DNA of 5,984 nt from Campylobacterales bacterium (GCA_019752775.1 JAIELU010000139.1:1-5984); one strand, 5' to 3'; shown: positions 1-5,984, counted from the stretch's first letter. Translations and numbers: made by a program. Notes: generated by a model from the letters alone, not told the origin.

Positions 1-1050
1 CTGACACATTTTAACAAGGTCGCGATTGGTTGCAGCAATTACTCTAACATCAATGGGAATTATTTCTGCCCCACCAATACGACGTATTTCCTTTTCTTGT
101 AATACACGCAACAATCTTGCTTGTATACGTGGTGAAATATCACCTATTTCATCTAAAAAAAGAGTTCCCCCATCTGCTAGTTCAAATCTTCCTTTTCTTG
201 TTTCTCGTGCATCAGTAAAAGCGCCTTTTTCATGACCAAAAAGTTCACTTTCAAGTAAAGTATCTGTGATTGCAGCGCAGTTTAATTTAATAAATGGTTC
301 ATCTTTTCTATTACTTCTTTTATGAATTGCAGCAGCTACTAGCTCTTTCCCAGTTCCTGTTTCTCCTCGAACTAATACAGTCACATCAGATTGGGCAATT
401 CTTTGAATAACTTTGAAAACTTGTTCCATTTTTGGACTATCTCCAATAATATCTCCAAAATTGTGAACTTTAGAATCCCATTCCATTTTGTAATAAAGTT
501 TTAGTTCTTGAAGTCTCTCTTTTTCTTTTTGATATAGTTGATAAGAATAAATTGTTTGTGCAAAAATTGAACTTACAATTGTTAATATTCTAACTGTATC
601 ATCTAGTTGTATCTCAGCATTTTTAGTAATTACTGCACCTAAAACACCTATTGATTCATTATCAATCATTAAAGGAACTGCTGCATAAGATTTTCCATTA
701 AAATCTCTTTTTCCTGATTTATTTAGGAAGATAGAATTATTATGAATATTTTCTACAACAACTGGTTCTTTTGATTCAGCAACCATTCCAGTAACACCTT
801 CTCCTATTTTATAAGAAGCAAGAGTTTTTTGGAATTTTGATAATTCAATAGATGCAAAAACATTTAAGACATCGTCTTCTAAAATATGTACTACACAATT
901 CTCAAGATTTAATGAATTTTTTAATATTTTCATCGACTTTTCTAATGAAGTTTGTAGATCATAATGATTAGAAATTACTGAAGATATTTCATAAAGAGTT
1001 GTTAATTCTCTTATTGTAAGACAGCGCATACAAGCAGATTTATCAAACAT
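1..1050 (-). CDS. nifA: NifA-type sigma-54-dependent transcriptional activator (C-terminus outside window)
   Basis: Bacterial enhancer-binding protein that hydrolyses ATP to remodel sigma-54 RNA polymerase; best read as NifA, the activator of nif promoters. I translated 350 codons by hand from the ATG at 1050; the frame is open to the left edge, so the rest of the AAA+ domain and the DNA-binding domain are missing. Domains in order: an N-terminal tail with a CxxC pair (C7, C10); a GAF domain at about residues 20-165 (IGEGVTGMV around 82-90, then a VENIHNN stretch); a short linker with charged residues near 174-185; an AAA+ domain from about 197, with Walker A GETGTGKE (229-236), the sigma-54 contact loop as GAFTDA (276-281), Walker B GGTLFLDE (294-301) and sensor-region IAATNRDL near 338-345. 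There is no receiver domain, which argues against NtrC or FlgR. The start is supported by AGGAGG five bases upstream. The nifT and mod neighbours support NifA over another GAF-type activator. The odd feature is Asp280 in the GAFTGA loop. Confidence 0.88.
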   Translation of the reverse strand, partial: MFDKSACMRCLTIRELTTLYEISSVISNHYDLQTSLEKSMKILKNSLNLENCVVHILEDDVLNVFASIELSKFQKTLASYKIGEGVTGMVAESKEPVVVENIHNNSIFLNKSGKRDFNGKSYAAVPLMIDNESIGVLGAVITKNAEIQLDDTVRILTIVSSIFAQTIYSYQLYQKEKERLQELKLYYKMEWDSKVHNFGDIIGDSPKMEQVFKVIQRIAQSDVTVLVRGETGTGKELVAAAIHKRSNRKDEPFIKLNCAAITDTLLESELFGHEKGAFTDARETRKGRFELADGGTLFLDEIGDISPRIQARLLRVLQEKEIRRIGGAEIIPIDVRVIAATNRDLVKMCQ

Positions 1051-1055
1051 TGTTG

Positions 1056-1061
1056 CCTCCT
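1056..1061 (-). promoter_or_regulatory. Strong Shine-Dalgarno of nifA
   Basis: The minus strand reads AGGAGG followed by CAACA and then ATG, an ideal ribosome binding site. It fixes the nifA start at 1050 and is the strongest Shine-Dalgarno in the window, which suggests nifA is translated independently of nifT. Confidence 0.85.
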
Positions 1062-1079
1062 GTTTTTTTGGATACTTTT

Positions 1080-1085
1080 ATTATA
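1080..1085 (-). promoter_or_regulatory. Possible sigma-70 -10 element for nifA
   Basis: The minus strand of the 88 bp gap between nifT and nifA contains an exact TATAAT about 30 bp before the nifA ATG, leaving room for a short leader carrying the Shine-Dalgarno. No good TTGACA -35 lies at the right distance; Campylobacterota housekeeping promoters often lack one. No sigma-54 GG-N10-GC pair is present in the gap. In such an AT-rich gap a TATAAT can arise by chance, so this is tentative. Confidence 0.35.
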
Positions 1086-1138
1086 ACGATTTTATAAGTC
1101 ATGATGAATAACCATTTATATAAAAAACATACAGTATT

Positions 1139-1348
1139 CTAATCTGCAATTTTTTTACATACTTCTTCTTTAGGAAGCTTTTTAATACCAGGTTGTATCC
1201 ACCAAACTTCACCATTTGAAAGTGTTGCATTTCCACCCCATTTTTCTTGTGTATCAAACTCTATTTCTTCAATAGTCTCTTCCATATCTTTTTTTGCAAA
1301 ATAAAAAGATACAACACTATCAACTTCTCTTAACATAACTTTTGCCAT
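1139..1348 (-). CDS. nifT: NifT/FixU family small protein
   Basis: A 69-residue protein of the NifT (FixU) family, normally about 70 residues and encoded in nif clusters, usually just after nifK. Its biochemical role is unknown; it has been linked loosely to nitrogenase maturation, and mutants in some diazotrophs show little phenotype. Family signs are the N-terminal KVMLRE strand, SFYFAKKDMEE at about residues 14-24, EKWGG at about 35-39 and LSNGEVWWIQP at about 43-53. The C-terminal part from about 54 is lysine-rich and less typical. There is no signal peptide or membrane segment. It is the last gene of a three-gene operon, starting 3 bp after the flavoprotein stop, with its Shine-Dalgarno overlapping the end of that gene, so translation is probably coupled. 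Its place behind two oxidoreductases, with no nifHDK visible in the window, is unusual. Confidence 0.87.
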   Translation of the reverse strand: MAKVMLREVDSVVSFYFAKKDMEETIEEIEFDTQEKWGGNATLSNGEVWWIQPGIKKLPKEEVCKKIAD

Positions 1349-1351
1349 TTT

Positions 1352-2998
1352 TTACTCCTTGTTTATAAATAAATTCCTGAATTTTCTTAATAGCTCATTT
1401 TCTTTAAATGAGATTCTAAAGAAACCTTTTTTTAACTCTTTAACTACAAAACTTCTATCAAAATGTTTAGAAATAAAAGGATAATCTTCTCTAAAATGAG
1501 CTCCTCTACTTTCCTCTCTTTTTTTTGCGCTTAAGATTATTGCTTCAGATATTTCAAGGGCATTTCTCAGCTCTAAAATTGCTGATAATTCTACATTGTT
1601 GTTTTTTTCTTTGTTTATGCAATGTAAGCTGTAAGATATTTGTCTTAAATATTTTACATAATCAAAAGCTTCTGTTAGACTTTTTTCATTTTTGATAATT
1701 CCAACTTTTTCGAATAGACATTTTCCCAAACTTATTCTAATTGCATTAAAGTTTTTAGTTGTATCTCCTTGAAAAATGTATTCAATCATTTCAATATCTT
1801 TTACAACAGTGTTATAATTTATAGGTGAAAATTCATTCTCTTTTGAGTACTCTTTTGCTGTAATTCCTGCAAGATTTCCAAATACACAACCTTCAAGAAG
1901 TGAGTTTCCTCCAAGTCTGTTTGCTCCATGAACTCCATTTGAAGCCATTTCACCACAAATATAAAGACCTTTTATATCACAGCTAGTCATATTTACATCA
2001 ACTCCACCCATTGTGTAGTGGGCAACAGGTTTTATTTCCAATAACTCTTCAACGATATTTATGCCACTTTGATTTAGTGTAGCATTAAAAAGTGAAGGAA
2101 GTTTTTGTTGAATTTTTTCAACTCCAAGATGTCTTAAATCAATAAAAACTTTTTTACCTTCAAGTTGTTCTTTTAAGATTGCACGAGCTACTTCATCTCT
2201 AGTTCCTAATTCATTTATGAATCTTAACCCCTCGCTGTTTACCAAGTAACCACCCTCACCACGTGCGGCTTCTGTTACTAAATAGTTTGTTTTTACAAAA
2301 CCAGTTGGATGAAACTGAACAAACTCCATATCTTTTAAATAAAGCCCAGCTCGAAGTGCAACTGCTAATAAATCACCTGTATAATCAGGTGCATTTGTAG
2401 AGTAACCCCTATAAATTCCAGCATATCCGCCACCTGCAAGAACTACCGCTTTTGATGCATATATTGTTACTTGAGAGTTTTCTTTGTTTAAAGCAATTAC
2501 TCCACTTACCCTATCTTGATAAATTGCCAGATTTAAAATAAAAGTATTAGGCAAAAAGGTAATTCCTTTACTTTTTGCTTTTTTTATAAGTGCCATAGTG
2601 ATAGCACTTCCTGTTTTATCACCAACATAACAAGTTCGGTTTGAACTCCCACCACCAAATGGTCGTTGTAAGATTTTATTGTTTTCATCCCTATCAAACT
2701 CAACACCATAATCAACTAATTTATCAATAATTGATGAAGCTTGTTTACACATATAAGTAATTGCTTTTTTATTTCCAATACCTTTTGCTGAATTAAAAGT
2801 ATCAGAAATGTGTTGGTTTATCTCTTTTGAATTACTTGTGTCAAGAACAGCGTTTATTCCGCCACTTGCCATTGAAGAATTTGATTTAAATAGATTTCCC
2901 TTTGTGATAAGTGCAACTCTATTTTGTTCATCTTTTGCTTCAATTGCTGCCATTAAACCAGCAATTCCTCCACCAACTACAATTACATCATAGATCAT
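1352..2998 (-). CDS. FAD-dependent fumarate reductase / L-aspartate oxidase family flavoprotein
   Basis: A 548-residue soluble flavoprotein of the FrdA/SdhA/NadB family, close in length to NadB (about 540). The N-terminal Rossmann motif is VVGGGIAGL (residues 7-15), with a second FAD-contact stretch ASGGINAVL (44-52). Family catalytic residues are all visible: H230 (FHPTG), T242/E243 (VTEAARGEGG), R267 (TRDEVARAI), H327 (HYTMGG) and R361 (GANRLGGNSLLE). A C-terminal helical domain ends with REESRGAHFREDYP near 495-507. The position that carries the covalent FAD histidine in FrdA/SdhA is Asn40, so FAD should be non-covalent. The residue matching the aspartate-sensing Glu121 of E. coli NadB appears to be Phe114 (RPFGGGS), as in fumarate reductases, so a simple NadB call is doubtful. 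No iron-sulphur or membrane-anchor subunit is adjacent. It starts 1 bp after the aldo/keto reductase stop. Substrate unknown; family call firm. Confidence 0.88.
   Translation of the reverse strand: MIYDVIVVGGGIAGLMAAIEAKDEQNRVALITKGNLFKSNSSMASGGINAVLDTSNSKEINQHISDTFNSAKGIGNKKAITYMCKQASSIIDKLVDYGVEFDRDENNKILQRPFGGGSSNRTCYVGDKTGSAITMALIKKAKSKGITFLPNTFILNLAIYQDRVSGVIALNKENSQVTIYASKAVVLAGGGYAGIYRGYSTNAPDYTGDLLAVALRAGLYLKDMEFVQFHPTGFVKTNYLVTEAARGEGGYLVNSEGLRFINELGTRDEVARAILKEQLEGKKVFIDLRHLGVEKIQQKLPSLFNATLNQSGINIVEELLEIKPVAHYTMGGVDVNMTSCDIKGLYICGEMASNGVHGANRLGGNSLLEGCVFGNLAGITAKEYSKENEFSPINYNTVVKDIEMIEYIFQGDTTKNFNAIRISLGKCLFEKVGIIKNEKSLTEAFDYVKYLRQISYSLHCINKEKNNNVELSAILELRNALEISEAIILSAKKREESRGAHFREDYPFISKHFDRSFVVKELKKGFFRISFKENELLRKFRNLFINKE
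1355..1360 (-). promoter_or_regulatory. Shine-Dalgarno of nifT inside the flavoprotein gene
   Basis: The minus strand reads AAGGAG and then TAA, so the ribosome binding site of nifT forms the last two sense codons (Lys-Glu) of the upstream flavoprotein gene, directly before its stop. The nifT ATG follows six bases after AAGGAG. This supports both the nifT start and translational coupling. Confidence 0.75.
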
Positions 2999-2999
2999 T

Positions 3000-4106
3000 T
3001 TATACTCTATACATTAAATCGTATTTAGTTCTTGAAGTTGCAGCTACTTTTGTGATTTCTAGATTTTTTTTGATATGAACCGGAACTTTTGAAGCAAAAA
3101 GCGATGAAATCAACCCAGGAGTTGACCTAACAAATTGTAAAGCTAATTGAATATCATTTTCTAACACCATCTTAGAATCAAGTAAATAACCAGCTTCTGG
3201 TTTAAATGATTTTTTAAATAGATTCATTTGAAGAAGTGATGAGCTTGAAATTACCCCGATTTTTAATCTGTGAGCAGCTTGAAGTAAAGTACACTCTTCT
3301 CCTTTTACTTTTTGAGTGGGCATCGTGTAAATAGATGTTTTCCCCATATTAAATGGGGTTTGGATATATTTGAAATTGTGATTATTTCCACCTACTTTAA
3401 TGGCAATATCTACTAAATCTTCTAAATTTATATGTTCGTTTGTGCTTTCATCGATAAAACCATTCCAAACGGCAATTCCGTAATACTTTATCATTCTCAT
3501 TTCAACCATTTTTTCAAATCTTCTAAAAATAGTTTCGATTTTTTTTAGGAATTTTTTATACCCTAGTTTTGAAACTTGAATTTCTGGATTATGTAAAAAA
3601 TAGATATCAATAGTTTTTACACCTAAATTTTCAAGGGATTTTTTACATGACCACTCTAAATAATCAGGTGTCATACAGTGTTGGTCTAGTTCTATATCAT
3701 CTTTTGTAGCCAATGAATTATTAATTATATTCTCTTCAATCCATTTATAAGGATTCTCTGGAAATGGATATTCTAGTTGAATAAAACCACCCTTTGAACA
3801 TATAATTAATTCTTCTCTTTTTGTAACACCTTCTTCAAATAACTCTTCTAAAGCAATACCAATCTCTTTTTCACTTTGTCCATATCTGTAGTTACTTGCT
3901 GTATCTATTAGATTTATTCCATTTTTTACCGCTTCTTTTACGCCTTCAATATAATGAAACAGATAATTTTCTTCTTTGTAGGGTTCTTTATTAAAAGTAC
4001 CTAATCCTAATTTTGAAAATATTAAATCGTTGTGTTTGATATAAAAATCTTTGTAATGTGAGAATCTTTTTGCAAAATTGTAAGTGTCATCAAATGTTGC
4101 TATCAT
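3000..4106 (-). CDS. Aldo/keto reductase family oxidoreductase
   Basis: A 368-residue aldo/keto reductase: a TIM-barrel enzyme, normally NAD(P)H-dependent, acting on carbonyl compounds. The catalytic tetrad is readable: D68 and Y73 in the NLIDTASNYRYGQSE block, K105 in IICSKGGF and H172 in IYFLHNPE. The first barrel strand (SKLGLGTF) begins only at about residue 31, so there is an N-terminal extension of roughly 25 residues, and there is a long insert (about 110-147) between the Lys and His strands. The C-terminal cofactor-loop region (STPGLISSLFASK, near 328-340) is an atypical version of the usual sequence. It is slightly longer than common AKRs (about 300-340). The start has a purine-rich GAAGAAAAAA upstream. 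It is the first gene behind a sigma-54 promoter, followed after 1 bp by the flavoprotein and then nifT, which suggests a redox role during nitrogen fixation. The substrate cannot be deduced. Confidence 0.85.
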   Translation of the reverse strand: MIATFDDTYNFAKRFSHYKDFYIKHNDLIFSKLGLGTFNKEPYKEENYLFHYIEGVKEAVKNGINLIDTASNYRYGQSEKEIGIALEELFEEGVTKREELIICSKGGFIQLEYPFPENPYKWIEENIINNSLATKDDIELDQHCMTPDYLEWSCKKSLENLGVKTIDIYFLHNPEIQVSKLGYKKFLKKIETIFRRFEKMVEMRMIKYYGIAVWNGFIDESTNEHINLEDLVDIAIKVGGNNHNFKYIQTPFNMGKTSIYTMPTQKVKGEECTLLQAAHRLKIGVISSSSLLQMNLFKKSFKPEAGYLLDSKMVLENDIQLALQFVRSTPGLISSLFASKVPVHIKKNLEITKVAATSRTKYDLMYRV

Positions 4107-4142
4107 GATTTTTTCTTCTTTTTATAAAATTTCATAATAATA

Positions 4143-4166
4143 AGGGAATAAATAACTTTACTCCCT
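4143..4166 (-). other. 10-bp-stem hairpin in the leader of the aldo/keto reductase operon
   Basis: On the minus strand, AGGGAGTAAA pairs with TTTATTCCCT around a GTTA loop: nine Watson-Crick pairs plus one G-U. The plus-strand copy would have an A-C mismatch instead, so minus-strand RNA folds better. It lies about 20-45 nt downstream of the start site predicted from the sigma-54 promoter and about 36 nt before the ATG. It is followed by UAUUAUUAUG, not a run of U, so it is a poor intrinsic terminator. It could stabilise the mRNA, or weakly end read-through from the molybdate genes. Confidence 0.55.
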
Positions 4167-4196
4167 CATCAATATTTAAAGGTGTATAAAATTATA

Positions 4197-4212
4197 TGCA
4201 AGAAGTGTTCCG
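4197..4212 (-). promoter_or_regulatory. Sigma-54 (RpoN) -24/-12 promoter
   Basis: The minus strand reads CGGAACACTTCTTGCA. The invariant GG (4211-4210) and GC (4199-4198) are separated by exactly 10 bp, and the AC after GG and the TTGCA around the -12 element match the consensus TGGCAC-N5-TTGCA. Departures are C for T before GG and A for C after it. Transcription should start near 4186, leaving a leader of about 80 nt before the aldo/keto reductase ATG at 4106. The neighbouring nifA is the obvious candidate activator. No TGT-N10-ACA NifA enhancer site was seen in roughly 250 bp upstream, so the activator site, if present, is degenerate or further away. Confidence 0.75.
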
Positions 4213-4268
4213 TATATTTTTGATTGATTTTAATTATTTTGAAATATCTTGAGTTAGTTTGCTGTGAT

Positions 4269-5072
4269 TTATTCTATTTCCCACGAAATAAAAGCCCAAT
4301 TTAAATAATCACTATTTTTTTTATATTTATATGTTGTATTAAAATAGTTTTTTAAGACAATCTTTTCTTCATCTGAAAGTTCGCCCAAACTCCAACTAAC
4401 TCTTTCTATAAATTCATCATCACTTGAACTCTCGAATTTTGTATTTTCACTTAAAATAAAATCAACACGAGCAAATATTCCCATACTATGTAAAACATTT
4501 ACTAAATATATATAATCAGGTCTTGGGTAAACTTCTCTTTCTAATTGATTTAAAACCTGCGTATCTATAAAACTTCCACCAACTTTTGTAGTAAGGTAAA
4601 CTCTTTTATTTGCTTTTGAATTTAGTTTTATAAGTGCATCTTTTATGTCTTTTACTTCCATTGATCTTGAAGCTACAACAATATCAGCTTTTGGTACATC
4701 ATCCCAATTATCTTCCCAAGATTTATGAATAGTAGTTACATTTGAAAGTTCTTTTTCTTTACAATTATCTTTTACACAATCTAACATTCCTTGTGAATAA
4801 TCAAGAGCATAAACTTTTTTTATTTTAGAAGCAATTGCTAAAGCAATTGTTCCTGGTCCACATCCTACATCTAAAAGTGAAGAGGCATTTGTTGTATCAA
4901 TTTTATCAATAAAAGTTTTTGTATAGATACTTTTATGAACATTTAAATTCATACCACTTGCTCTTTTATCCCAGTCTTTACTATTTTTGCCTTTAAAAGT
5001 TGAGCTTTTCATTTGCTCTTTATAAAGTTCTGCAAAATTTAAAGTGTCTAAATTTGTTTGAATTAATCCCAT
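4269..5072 (-). CDS. Class I SAM-dependent methyltransferase, substrate unknown
   Basis: A 267-residue cytosolic protein with a Rossmann-type methyltransferase fold. Motif I is LLDVGCGPG (residues 66-74), the acidic residue ending strand 2 is D91 (VYALDYS), and the strand-4 region is ADIVVASRSM (129-138). An N-terminal helical stretch of about 55 residues, with KDWDKRASGMN near 32-42, precedes the fold and could form part of the substrate pocket. The C-terminal 70 or so residues are acidic and aromatic (DYLNWAFISWE). It starts 19 bp after the modC stop with an AAAGG Shine-Dalgarno, so it is probably cotranscribed with the molybdate transporter. The motifs do not reveal the substrate. A BioC-like or small-molecule methyltransferase is possible; a link to molybdenum metabolism is only suggested by position. 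Confidence 0.85.
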   Translation of the reverse strand: MGLIQTNLDTLNFAELYKEQMKSSTFKGKNSKDWDKRASGMNLNVHKSIYTKTFIDKIDTTNASSLLDVGCGPGTIALAIASKIKKVYALDYSQGMLDCVKDNCKEKELSNVTTIHKSWEDNWDDVPKADIVVASRSMEVKDIKDALIKLNSKANKRVYLTTKVGGSFIDTQVLNQLEREVYPRPDYIYLVNVLHSMGIFARVDFILSENTKFESSSDDEFIERVSWSLGELSDEEKIVLKNYFNTTYKYKKNSDYLNWAFISWEIE

Positions 5073-5091
5073 TTTTTACCTTTAGATTTAC

Positions 5092-5946
5092 TTATTGACC
5101 TTGAATTGTTGGTGAAAATGCTTTGGTAGAAAGAGTTACTTGTTGTCCTATTTCTAAATTTATTACTTCATCTTTACTAACAACAACTTCAACTAATTGT
5201 TGCCCGATGGAGACTATTGCCACATAAATTACATCAACTTTTACTATATCTAAAAGTTCACCCTCAAATGAGAATTTTTGACTACCTTTTGTTTTTAGAA
5301 GTATCTCCTTAGGTGTTCCATCACTGATTATTTGTCCATAATTTAAAACTACCATACGATTTGCTAAACGATAAATTTCACTTGAATCATGACTTACCAT
5401 GATTGTGGTTGTTCCAAATTCTTTATGTAAAGTTAGGATTTCATTTTGAAGTTTTGTTCTCATATTAGAATCAAGTGAGGATAAAGGTTCATCCATTAAT
5501 AATATTTTTGGTCTATTCATTAATGCCCGACACAAACTAATTCTTTGTTTTTGTCCTCCACTTAATGTTTGAGGAAATCTATTTTTTAATTCATCTAATT
5601 CAGTCATTTTTAGTAAATAATGAGCCAAATCTTTATCTTTATTTACATATAAAAGATTATCTATTACTGAGAAATTTGGGAATAAAGCATAATCTTGAAA
5701 TACAAAACCTATTTCTCTTTTTTGAGGAGCTAAAGAAAATTTATCATTTAACCAAATATTATTATCAATATTTATAGTTCCACTTGCCTCTTCAAGCCCT
5801 GCTAAAATTCGTAAAAGTGTTGTTTTCCCACTTCCACTAAATCCAGTAAGTGCTAAAAATTCACCTTCTTTTATTTCAAGATTTATATTTAAATCCATTT
5901 CACCGTTTGCACCATGAAGTTTTTTATTTATATCAATTTTTATCAT
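5092..5946 (-). CDS. modC: Molybdate ABC transporter ATP-binding protein ModC
   Basis: A 284-residue ATPase that powers molybdate uptake with ModB (permease) and ModA (binding protein) at the inner membrane. ABC motifs are complete: Walker A GFSGSGKT (35-42), Q-loop Q84 in FVFQDYALFP, signature LSGGQ (128-132), Walker B ILLMDEP (148-154) and switch His186 (MVSHDSSE). The C-terminal segment from about 225 (FEGELLDI ... STKAFSPTIQ) looks like a single TOBE/Mop-type domain, the usual oxyanion-sensing part of ModC. The protein is shorter than the E. coli ModC of about 350 residues, whose C-terminal regulatory region is longer. The start codon overlaps the upstream stop as ATGA, indicating an operon with translational coupling. 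A tungstate or sulphate importer ATPase is the alternative; the Mop-like tail and the nif neighbourhood favour molybdate, needed for the FeMo cofactor. Confidence 0.85.
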   Translation of the reverse strand: MIKIDINKKLHGANGEMDLNINLEIKEGEFLALTGFSGSGKTTLLRILAGLEEASGTINIDNNIWLNDKFSLAPQKREIGFVFQDYALFPNFSVIDNLLYVNKDKDLAHYLLKMTELDELKNRFPQTLSGGQKQRISLCRALMNRPKILLMDEPLSSLDSNMRTKLQNEILTLHKEFGTTTIMVSHDSSEIYRLANRMVVLNYGQIISDGTPKEILLKTKGSQKFSFEGELLDIVKVDVIYVAIVSIGQQLVEVVVSKDEVINLEIGQQVTLSTKAFSPTIQGQ

Positions 5947-5984
5947 TTACTAAATCCTGCAAATATTCTTTTTTGTTTTCCATT
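5943..5984 (-). CDS. C-terminal end of the upstream gene, probably molybdate permease ModB
   Basis: Only the last 13 codons are inside the window (NGKQKRIFAGFSK, then TGA). The stop overlaps the modC ATG by the ATGA arrangement typical of modB-modC pairs, and the modC Shine-Dalgarno (AGGA) lies within these codons. The basic tail would suit the cytoplasmic end of a permease. The identity rests on position alone; 13 residues are too few for a homology call. Confidence 0.5.
   Translation of the reverse strand, partial: NGKQKRIFAGFSK

Noticed and set aside
26..235. Plus-strand open frame of 69 codons
   Set aside because: It lies antisense to the conserved AAA+ domain of nifA, has no family features and no good ribosome binding site.
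1129..1137. Palindrome ATACAGTAT followed on the minus strand by a T run, as a terminator after nifT
   Set aside because: The arms are only 4 bp around a single central base, so no stable RNA hairpin can form.
1051..1138. A sigma-54 promoter in front of nifA
   Set aside because: The only nearby GG (ATGGTTATTC on the minus strand) is followed after 10 bp by TG, not GC, so the invariant spacing fails.
2808..2993. Plus-strand open frame of 61 codons
   Set aside because: It is the complement of the conserved FAD-binding N-terminus of the flavoprotein gene.
1352..2998. Naming the flavoprotein nadB (L-aspartate oxidase) outright
   Set aside because: Length and catalytic residues fit, but the position matching the aspartate-binding Glu of NadB appears to be Phe, and no nadA or nadC is adjacent.
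4218..4240. IHF-like AATCAA sequences upstream of the sigma-54 promoter
   Set aside because: The minus strand has AATCAA, but the required TTR half of the IHF consensus is missing at the right spacing; chance matches are expected in DNA this AT-rich.
5565..5777. Plus-strand open frame of 70 codons
   Set aside because: It is antisense to the ModC ATPase core; its Leu/Tyr-rich composition follows from the complement of the real gene.

Overview
The window reads as part of a nitrogen-fixation (nif) region of a low-GC Campylobacterota, most likely an Arcobacter-type bacterium. The basis is the strong AT bias, AT-rich codon use, tightly packed genes, and NifA, NifT and ModC sequences that resemble those of this group. 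The assignment is by eye, without a database search. Every gene lies on the minus strand, so transcription runs from high to low coordinates.

In transcription order there are three blocks. (1) 5984-4269: the last codons of an upstream gene, probably the molybdate permease modB; modC, the molybdate transporter ATPase, whose start overlaps that gene's stop; and a class I SAM-dependent methyltransferase. (2) 4268-4107: a 162 bp gap carrying a good sigma-54 (RpoN) promoter, with GG and GC separated by exactly 10 bp, and a 10-bp-stem hairpin in the predicted leader. The gap is followed by a tight three-gene operon: an aldo/keto reductase (4106-3000), a fumarate reductase/L-aspartate oxidase-family flavoprotein (2998-1352) and nifT (1348-1139), with spacings of 1 and 3 bp. 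(3) 1138-1051: an 88 bp gap with a possible sigma-70 -10 box and a strong Shine-Dalgarno, then nifA, which runs off the left edge after 350 codons.

The likely logic is as follows. NifA activates RpoN at nif promoters. The mod genes supply molybdate for the nitrogenase cofactor. The sigma-54 promoter places the two uncharacterised oxidoreductases and NifT under nitrogen-fixation control. The observations most worth following are this RpoN-driven redox pair fused to nifT, a flavoprotein that keeps the fumarate-reductase catalytic residues but has Phe where aspartate oxidases have their substrate-sensing Glu, and a NifA whose sigma-54-contact loop reads GAFTDA instead of GAFTGA. No insertion sequence, tRNA, rRNA, CRISPR array or broken gene was seen.
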